A stretch of 10,639 nt of DNA from Burkholderiales bacterium (GTDB lineage: Bacteria; Pseudomonadota; Gammaproteobacteria; Burkholderiales; Casimicrobiaceae). Shown here one piece after another: positions 5,733-10,639 of the stretch. Below the pieces are notes generated by a model, which saw only the letters and a list, made by a program, of their open reading frames with translations, made no database searches and was not told the origin of the DNA. Every line of letters begins with the position of its first letter. Positions within the stretch are counted from its first letter, which is position 1. Where the stretch lies: the NCBI GenBank assembly GCA_031283405.1, contig JAITBX010000014.1, positions 1 to 10,639 on the forward strand. Direction: 5' to 3'. A program made the translations under genes and the position numbers.

Positions 5733-5807
5733 GGGCGGTTAGCTCAGGGGTAGAGCACTGCCTTCACACGGCAGGGGTCACTGGTTCGATCCCAGTATCG
5801 CCCACCA
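5733..5807 (+). tRNA. tRNA-Val (anticodon CAC)
   Basis: A full cloverleaf can be drawn. The acceptor GGGCGGT pairs with ATCGCCC, including one G-U pair. The D arm is AGCTC...GAGC. The anticodon stem CTGCC/GGCAG encloses loop TTCACAC, giving anticodon CAC, which reads GUG. The T arm contains GGTTCGATCC. The CCA end is encoded (5805-5807). Confidence 0.97.
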
Positions 5808-5817
5808 TGACTGAACC

Positions 5818-5852
5818 AAAGGCTATGTATTTGATCACATAGCCTTTTTTTT
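5818..5852 (+). terminator. Intrinsic terminator after tRNA-Val
   Basis: AAAGGCTATGT (5818-5828) pairs with ACATAGCCTTT (5837-5847) around an 8-base loop and runs into eight T residues (5845-5852). The A-run on the left and T-run on the right could also let it work on the minus strand at the end of suhB. Confidence 0.93.
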
Positions 5853-5876
5853 GTGCTTTTGCGTAGCGTAACGATT

Positions 5877-6689
5877 TCAGGAATGCTGGAGATCGAGCGC
5901 GGCGGCAAACGGCTTCAGCGCAGACATCATTTGCGCAAAAATTTTGGGATTGGCGGCGAGAACCTGACCGCCGAATAAAAAGTTTTCCTGATCGCGGAAA
6001 TCGTTGATCAATCCGCCCGCTTCCTGAATCAGCAAACTTCCGGCTGCGACATCCCACGGACACAATCCCAATTCAAAAAAACCATCGTAGCAACCGGCGG
6101 CAACATAGGCGAGATCGAGCGCCGCAGAACCGGGACGGCGCAAGCCGGCAGTTTGTTCAATCATCACGCGCATCATTTCAAGATAGACCGAAATCGGCGC
6201 GCCTTCACGAAACGGAAAGCCGGTGCCGATCAGCGCATCACGCAGATGAATCTGTCTGGAAACGCGAATGCGGCGGTCGTTCAGAAAAGCGCCGGCGCCG
6301 CGCGTTGCCGTAAAAAGATCGTTGCGCACCGGATCGAAAATCACGGCATGGGTAACAACATTCTGAGTCGCCAGCGCAATCGACACGCAATACTGCGGAA
6401 AGCCGTGGAGAAAATTGGTGGTGCCGTCGAGCGGGTCGATGATCCAACGTTGCTCAGCGTCGGGATTGATCGCGTTGGCCGTTCCTTCTTCGGCGAGGAA
6501 GCCGTGCTGAGGGTAAGCGGAGCTAAGAATATCGACGATGGCTTCTTCGGCCATTCGGTCGATTTCGCTGACGTAATCTTTCGGGCCTTTGGCGTGTACT
6601 GTCAGACGGTCAATGTCGCGGGCGCCGCGGGTGATGATGGAGCCGGCGCGGCGAGCCGCTTTCACGGCGGTCGTGAGCATGGGATGCAT
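5877..6689 (-). CDS. suhB: Inositol-1-monophosphatase family protein SuhB
   Basis: A Mg2+-dependent phosphatase of the inositol monophosphatase family. In E. coli, SuhB also joins the rRNA antitermination complex; that role is plausible but not shown here. Starting at the ATG at 6689 (MHPMLTTAVKAARRAGS, the usual N-terminus) it is 270 residues. The in-frame TTG at 6707 adds only six residues. Metal and substrate motifs are intact: A-E67-E68, D85-P-L-D88-G-T-T-N-F (motif A) and W212-D213-V-A-A-G-S-L (motif B). No strong ribosome site is visible. It stands alone between two tRNA genes, converging on tRNA-Val and its terminator. TTGAAA and AT-rich sequence about 40-60 bases upstream could be a promoter, but the match is poor. 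Confidence 0.94.
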   Translation of the reverse strand: MHPMLTTAVKAARRAGSIITRGARDIDRLTVHAKGPKDYVSEIDRMAEEAIVDILSSAYPQHGFLAEEGTANAINPDAEQRWIIDPLDGTTNFLHGFPQYCVSIALATQNVVTHAVIFDPVRNDLFTATRGAGAFLNDRRIRVSRQIHLRDALIGTGFPFREGAPISVYLEMMRVMIEQTAGLRRPGSAALDLAYVAAGCYDGFFELGLCPWDVAAGSLLIQEAGGLINDFRDQENFLFGGQVLAANPKIFAQMMSALKPFAAALDLQHS

Positions 6690-6854
6690 GGTTCGGGGTT
6701 GCGGCAAGGCCGCGCTTAAAGAACGTAAAGTGGTATTTTACCTGTTTTCAACTGCGCCCATTGTGTGTATTAAAGGAAAGGCGCGCGCGTCCGGCATGCT
6801 TTCCGGCGCTTTCCGATCTTTAGAGCGGTTTTGATTTAAGCCTGAACACTTTTA

Positions 6855-6947
6855 CCCTCTCCCCCCACCCCTCTCCCGCAAGCGGGCGAGGAGAGTTTTT
6901 ATCTCTCTCCACTTGTGGGAGAGGGTGCCCGAAGGGCGGGAGAGGGG
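6855..6947. repeat. Double CTCTCCC repeat upstream of suhB
   Basis: Two units lie back to back. The first (6855-6898) resembles the copy at 2118-2160, with its inverted arms CTCTCCCGC-AA-GCGGG slightly decayed. The second (about 6904-6947) is the near-exact reverse complement of the rsmE insert at 1389-1437, including CCACTTGTGGGAGAGGGTGC. The remaining sequence from 6690 to 7042 shows only a small stem (CGGTG 6988-6992 with CACCG 7000-7004), and I see no gene in it. Confidence 0.85.
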
Positions 6948-7042
6948 TGTGCGCAGCGTAGCCATGAATCAAAATCGCCCTAGTCGCCGGTGGGCCGAGC
7001 ACCGAGCATTCGAGAGCGCATTTGAAACAATCCTTGAATTTA

Positions 7043-7071
7043 TTTACATGGAAGGAAAAAATCTGTAAACT
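7043..7071 (+). promoter_or_regulatory. Sigma-70 promoter of tRNA-Ala
   Basis: TTTACA (7043-7048) and TAAACT (7066-7071) are separated by exactly 17 bases, matching 5 of 6 and 4 of 6 consensus positions. The predicted start near 7078 leaves a leader of about 9 bases before the tRNA. Confidence 0.6.
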
Positions 7072-7086
7072 TCACAGCTTCCTTGT

Positions 7087-7162
<76 letters not shown>

Positions 7163-7210
7163 TTCGGAAATCCTGTTTTTCCTCGATTCCCGTTTCCCGC
7201 CTTTTTTTTC

Positions 7211-7250
7211 CATATCATTTCCTTGTAAAAGGGAAGCGATATGATATAAG
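7211..7250 (+). promoter_or_regulatory. Extended -10 promoter with overlapping inverted repeat
   Basis: TTGTAA (7223-7228), a 16-base spacer ending in TGA, and TATAAG (7245-7250) form an extended -10 promoter for the gene at 7313. ATATCAT (7212-7218) and ATGATAT (7241-7247) are perfect inverted copies straddling the -35 and touching the -10. CATATC/GATATG (7211/7238) and TTCC/GGAA give an alternative pairing. The placement suits a repressor operator. Confidence 0.5.
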
Positions 7251-7312
7251 CTGTTACGGGCAGATCAACGCTTTTTGTCTCATGTCCTCAACTTCAAAAG
7301 GAGTCTTTTGTC

Positions 7313-8137
7313 ATGAAGCGATTGTTTTCTTTTGGTTTGGCTGCCGCAGCGTTCTTCATCGCCGTTTCGGCTTACGCGCAGACTTGGACAGTAATCAGCC
7401 TGGACACCATTGGCTGCTACGGCTCTGGCACAGGGTTTACCGTCAACTTTTCCGGCGTATCGGTCGGCACTTGGTATTTCGATACGACCGTGGATGCGGC
7501 CGGCGAGCGGTACATGGATGAGTATTTTATAGATAACAACGACAACTTGCGCGACTGGCATCTTTACGATGCAAATGATCGCGGCCTGCAAACGCAAAAT
7601 TTTCCCTTGCCTGCGGGTACGCCGATCACTGTAACGCTGACCCTGCGCGACGCTACCGAAACGCCCGTGTACCGCACCGTGGTGGAACTGTCTCAGTGCG
7701 ACGGCGGTGCGATTACCGGCAATGTGAGCGGGGCGATGGTTGCCGTGAGCGGCACTGTCGCTTTCAACCCGGTGGTGGCTGGCGGCACACCGCCGGATCT
7801 GACGCTGACCTGCGCGCCGCCACAGGCGGTAATCGCAGGCGCCACGCCTGGCGCCTGGATGGGGATGGAAGGCGCAAGCTGTACGCTCGGAACAACAGGT
7901 GGCACACCACCGACGGGTTATTCGTTCGACGGCGTGACCTTCGATCCATCCCCCGTCGTCAACCGAGCGACCGGAGCGTTCATCATGCCGGCCGGCGGTA
8001 TCGCCGGCCTGAGCGCGACGGTGGCGTTAAAACTCAGAGCCGCCTCTGCTACCGCCGTGCCGGCGCTGGAAACCGCGGGTCTGGGTTTGTTGGCCGTCCT
8101 GTTGGGCCTGACCGTCGCTGTCCGTCGTCGTGCCTGA
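7313..8137 (+). CDS. Secreted protein with IPTL-CTERM-like sorting tail
   Basis: The product has 274 residues and an unknown function. A Sec signal peptide (MKRLFSFGLAAAAFFIAVSA, cleavage after AYA at 22) is followed by a Thr/Gly-rich, beta-type exported region with few charges, paired cysteines, and two GGTPP segments suggesting short internal repeats. The C-terminus has the layout of an exosortase-type tripartite signal: VPALETAGLGLL (from about 249), a hydrophobic helix, and the basic end RRRA. It resembles IPTL-CTERM, whose known processing enzyme is the exosortase-like XrtH, with VPAL instead of IPTL and no WG. Anchoring or surface release is therefore an inference; no sorting enzyme is in the window. 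AAAGGAG (7297-7303) lies 9 bases before the ATG. The gene appears to be monocistronic. Confidence 0.75.
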   Translation: MKRLFSFGLAAAAFFIAVSAYAQTWTVISLDTIGCYGSGTGFTVNFSGVSVGTWYFDTTVDAAGERYMDEYFIDNNDNLRDWHLYDANDRGLQTQNFPLPAGTPITVTLTLRDATETPVYRTVVELSQCDGGAITGNVSGAMVAVSGTVAFNPVVAGGTPPDLTLTCAPPQAVIAGATPGAWMGMEGASCTLGTTGGTPPTGYSFDGVTFDPSPVVNRATGAFIMPAGGIAGLSATVALKLRAASATAVPALETAGLGLLAVLLGLTVAVRRRA

Positions 8138-8338
8138 TTGCCGAACGGACATTGAGGTTCAGGCCGAACGGTTTTTATCAGGCGTTGATAACACGCTGAT
8201 TTATTTCTGCGCTTTCCCTTTTCCGCTTGCGGGAGAGAGAAAGTTTGTACACGCTTGGGCCAAACACCGAATAGATCGGCGTTCTCCTGAATTCGTTTTT
8301 GGCAGAAACGTTTTGCGGCGAGAGTGTCTGGCGCTTTT
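8138..8338. other. Intergenic stretch with decayed repeat copy
   Basis: I see no gene here. GCCGAACGG occurs twice (8140-8148 and 8163-8171), the second followed by five T residues, but as direct rather than inverted copies, so no terminator is evident. CTTTCCC...CCGCTTGCGGGAGAG (about 8212-8243) is a shortened copy of the CTCTCCC repeat family in reverse orientation. One plus-strand frame extends from the hydrogenase gene back to 8324, but this is leader sequence. Confidence 0.5.
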
Positions 8339-8380
8339 TTGACGTATATCAATAAGCCGACAAAAAAAGTCAGGCTTAAT
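8339..8380 (+). promoter_or_regulatory. FNR/ANR-type box and class II promoter for the hydrogenase
   Basis: TTGACGTATATCAA (8339-8352) matches the FNR/ANR/DNR consensus TTGAT-N4-ATCAA at 9 of 10 defined positions. Its centre (8345.5) is 41.5 bases before 8387. A -10-like CTTAAT (8375-8380) lies exactly where a start at 8387 needs it, and no -35 is expected in this promoter class. The leader to the hydrogenase start is about 90 bases. A hairpin TAAGCC (8353-8358)/GGCTTA (8373-8378) and the palindrome CCCAATTGGG (8381-8390) overlap the core promoter. Confidence 0.55.
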
Positions 8381-8476
8381 CCCAATTGGGCTCGATGGCC
8401 GTTGGGGCATGTTGGTGCATTTGCGTACGGTCGTCGATCATTTTTGTTTCAGGATGTGACTCGTAAGGAAAGCAAA

Positions 8477-9571
8477 ATGTCTGAAACCTACTACGATCTG
8501 CTACGCCGTCAAGGCATCTCACGCCGTAGTTTTCTTCAATTCTGTAGCTTGACCGCTGCTTCGCTGGGTCTGTCGGAAGCCGGGGCGCAAGAAATTGCCC
8601 AGGCCATGCAAACCAAGCCTCGCCAGCCGGTTGTCTGGCTGCACGGGCTGGAATGCACCTGCTGCTCTGAGGCGTTTATCCGCTCGTCGCACCCGCTGGT
8701 CAAAGACGTGGTGTTGTCGATGCTATCGCTCGACTACGACGATACGATCATGGCGGCAGCCGGTCATCAGGCCGAGGAACAGCTTGAGAAAACTATCGCG
8801 CAATACAAAGGTAACTACATCTTGGCAGTGGAGGGCAATCCGCCGCTCGCCGATGACGGTACTTATTGTATGCCCGGAGGCAAACCGTTTGTCGAGAAAC
8901 TCCGGCATGTGGCGAAGGACGCCAAGGCCATCATCTCGTGGGGCTCGTGCGCTGCTTGGGGTTGTGTTCAAGCGGCCAAGCCGAATCCGACGCAGGCAGT
9001 GCCGGTGCACAAGGTGATTACCGACAAGCCGATCATCAAAGTGCCGGGTTGCCCGCCGATTCCCGAAGTGATGACGGCGGTGGTGACGTATCTGTTGACT
9101 TACGGAATGCCGCCGCTCGATGCGCAAGGGCGTCCGAAAATGTTTTACAGCCAGCGCATTCACGACAAGTGCTATCGCCGGCCGCATTTCGACGCCGGTC
9201 AGTTCGTCGAGAAGTTCGACGACGAAGGCGCTCGCATGGGTTACTGCCTGTACAAAGTGGGATGCAAAGGCCCGACCACCTACAACGCCTGCTCGACGGT
9301 GCGCTGGAATGACGGTCTGTCGTTCCCGATCCAGTCAGGGCATGGTTGCATCGGTTGTTCCGAAGACAACTTCTGGGACAAGGGTTCGTTCTATCAGCAT
9401 CTGACGACGATTCTGCCCCCGGGCTTTGGCGGCATTGAAACGACGGCTGAAAAGGTTGGCCTTACCGCTGTTGCTGTTACCGGCGCTGCCGTGGCGGCGC
9501 ATGCGGCGCTTTCCGCAATCAAACAGACGAGCAGCAAATCCAGCAACGACAAACTGGCGGCGAAGGAGTAA
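8477..9571 (+). CDS. hyaA: [NiFe] hydrogenase small subunit, oxygen-tolerant group 1d type
   Basis: This subunit carries electrons from the Ni-Fe site to the membrane quinone pool through three Fe-S clusters. The 364-residue precursor has a Tat signal (SRRSFLQF, residues 15-22). The proximal cluster ligands are C60, C62, C63, C158, C163 and C192. The two extra cysteines (62, 163) mark the [4Fe-3S] cluster of oxygen-tolerant enzymes such as E. coli Hyd-1 and Ralstonia MBH. Distal ligands are H229, C232, C257 and C263; medial [3Fe-4S] ligands are C272, C291 and C294. All spacings agree with Hyd-1. A C-terminal hydrophobic helix (about 328-346) anchors it to the membrane. The start at 8477 is set by AAGGAA six bases before it and by the Tat signal; an in-frame ATG at 8324 lies upstream of the promoter. 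The large subunit follows after 3 bases. hupS and hoxK are equivalent names. Confidence 0.96.
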   Translation: MSETYYDLLRRQGISRRSFLQFCSLTAASLGLSEAGAQEIAQAMQTKPRQPVVWLHGLECTCCSEAFIRSSHPLVKDVVLSMLSLDYDDTIMAAAGHQAEEQLEKTIAQYKGNYILAVEGNPPLADDGTYCMPGGKPFVEKLRHVAKDAKAIISWGSCAAWGCVQAAKPNPTQAVPVHKVITDKPIIKVPGCPPIPEVMTAVVTYLLTYGMPPLDAQGRPKMFYSQRIHDKCYRRPHFDAGQFVEKFDDEGARMGYCLYKVGCKGPTTYNACSTVRWNDGLSFPIQSGHGCIGCSEDNFWDKGSFYQHLTTILPPGFGGIETTAEKVGLTAVAVTGAAVAAHAALSAIKQTSSKSSNDKLAAKE

Positions 9572-9574
9572 AAC

Positions 9575-10639
9575 ATGGGCTATCCATACCAAACACAGGG
9601 GTTTACGCTGGACAACAGCGGTCAGCGCGTCGTCGTCGATCCGGTCACGCGGATCGAGGGACACTTGCGCGTTGAAGTCAACGTCGATGCCAACAACGTG
9701 ATTCGCAACGCGGTTTCCACCGGCACGATGTGGCGCGGGCTGGAAGTGATCCTGAAGGGACGCGATCCGCGCGACGCTTGGGCATTCGTCGAACGTATTT
9801 GCGGCGTGTGTACCGGTACTCATGCGCTGACGAGCGTGCGCGCGGTCGAAGACGCGCTCGGTATCGTCATCCCCAAGAACGCCAATATTATCCGCAACCT
9901 GATGCTGGCAACGCTGTACGCACAAGATCACTTGGTGCATTTCTACCATCTGCACGCGCTGGATTGGGTCGATGTGGTGTCGGCGTTGAAAGCCGATCCC
10001 AAGCGGACTTCCGAATTGCAGCAATCGATTTCGACGTGGCGCAATTCATCGCCCGGCTATTTCCGCGAAGTGCAGAGCCGCTTGCAGAAATTCGTCGAAA
10101 GCGGCCAGCTTGGCATCTTCGGTAATGCGTACTGGGGTCACCCTGCTTACAAGCTGCCGCCGGAAGCCAACCTGATGGCGGTAACACACTACCTCGAAGC
10201 GCTCGATTTCCAGACGCAGATCGTCAAGATTCACACGATTTTCGGCGGCAAGAATCCGCACCCGAACTGGCTGGTCGGCGGTGTGCCGTCACCGATCAAT
10301 GTCGGCGGCGCGGGCGCAGTCGGCGCCGTCAATGAGTTCCAACTCAATCTGGTCAGGGATATTTGCGATCAGACGATCGAATTCATCGACAAAGTTTATC
10401 TGCCGGATTTGACCGCCATCGCCAGCTTCTACAAAGACTGGGGTTTCCGCGGCGGCATTTCCAGCCAGAACCTGTTGTCTTTCGGCGAGTTTCCGATTGC
10501 GCCGGGGGCGCACACCAACAGCAACTTGCTGATACCGGCGGGCGCGATCATCAAAGGCGATCTGAAAAATGTTCAGGAAGTCGATATCAAAGACCCCGAA
10601 CAGATTCAGGAATTCGTCGATCACTCGTGGTACAAGTAC
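9575..10639 (+). CDS. hyaB: [NiFe] hydrogenase large subunit (3' end beyond window)
   Basis: This is the catalytic subunit holding the Ni-Fe(CN)2CO centre, which splits H2 on the periplasmic side. 355 codons are present and the frame is open to the window edge, about 60% of the usual length near 600. The N-terminal signature DPVTRIEGHLRVE (22-34) includes E28, and the L1 motif R74-I-C76-G-V-C79-T-G-T-H83 supplies two of the four Ni-binding cysteines. The C-terminal DPCxxC motif and the peptide removed by the maturation protease lie outside. It has no export signal of its own, as expected, because it is carried across with the small subunit. AAGGAG (9563-9568) overlaps the end of the small-subunit gene, so translation is coupled. 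A cytochrome b subunit and maturation genes would be expected next. hupL and hoxG are equivalent names. Confidence 0.97.
   Translation, partial: MGYPYQTQGFTLDNSGQRVVVDPVTRIEGHLRVEVNVDANNVIRNAVSTGTMWRGLEVILKGRDPRDAWAFVERICGVCTGTHALTSVRAVEDALGIVIPKNANIIRNLMLATLYAQDHLVHFYHLHALDWVDVVSALKADPKRTSELQQSISTWRNSSPGYFREVQSRLQKFVESGQLGIFGNAYWGHPAYKLPPEANLMAVTHYLEALDFQTQIVKIHTIFGGKNPHPNWLVGGVPSPINVGGAGAVGAVNEFQLNLVRDICDQTIEFIDKVYLPDLTAIASFYKDWGFRGGISSQNLLSFGEFPIAPGAHTNSNLLIPAGAIIKGDLKNVQEVDIKDPEQIQEFVDHSWYKY

Noticed and set aside
6855..6947. CRISPR array
   Set aside because: The repeats are palindromic, irregularly spaced and in both orientations, with only two adjacent units and no cas genes.
8404..8419. 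Possible sigma-54 promoter (GG-N10-GC) upstream of the hydrogenase
   Set aside because: Only the GG/GC pair and TGCA fit; TGGCAC is absent. The FNR box with a matching -10 is a better explanation, although HoxA/sigma-54 control is known in related hydrogenases.

Overview
The window looks like a chromosomal segment of a betaproteobacterium. The evidence is moderate-to-high G+C by eye, RsmE, SuhB and PurE sequences of proteobacterial type, a yqjD-yqjE-yqjK-like cluster leading into purE, a protein with an IPTL-CTERM-like tail, and a membrane-bound group 1d [NiFe] uptake hydrogenase. No genus can be named from the sequence alone.

Layout. Positions 1-780 hold three minus-strand genes for small exported proteins. 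Two are near-duplicate copies of one short gene (1-115, cut by the window edge, and 622-768). They flank a 125-residue exported protein (117-494) whose 3' part is made of a dispersed palindromic repeat. Positions 769-1109 contain no convincing gene. rsmE (1110-1967, minus) and dacB (2222-3664, plus) diverge from a short shared upstream region. Positions 3924-5508 form a tight plus-strand operon: a YqjD/ElaB (DUF883) protein, a YqjE-like holin-family membrane protein, a YqjK-like protein and purE. tRNA-Val(CAC) follows at 5733-5807 with a clear intrinsic terminator. suhB lies on the minus strand (5877-6689), then tRNA-Ala(GGC) (7087-7162). A plus-strand gene at 7313-8137 encodes a secreted protein with a C-terminal sorting signal. 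The window ends in the hydrogenase operon: small subunit (8477-9571) and large subunit (9575 to the edge, partial).

A G/C-rich palindromic repeat family with a CTCTCCC...GGGAGAG core is scattered through the window. One copy is inserted in frame inside rsmE. One lies just upstream of dacB, one supplies the stop codon of dacB and carries a second repeat type nested inside it, a two-part copy lies upstream of suhB, and a decayed half copy lies upstream of the hydrogenase. A different repeat type has overwritten the end of the 125-residue exported protein.

The main functional unit is the hydrogenase. The small subunit has a Tat signal and all six cysteines expected for the proximal [4Fe-3S] cluster of oxygen-tolerant enzymes. 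A near-consensus FNR/ANR-type box lies upstream at exactly the spacing of a class II activated promoter. The inference is a membrane-bound H2-uptake enzyme induced when oxygen is low. I found no clear undescribed system. The closest candidates are the duplicated small exported-protein module at the left edge and the repeat-driven remodelling of coding sequences.
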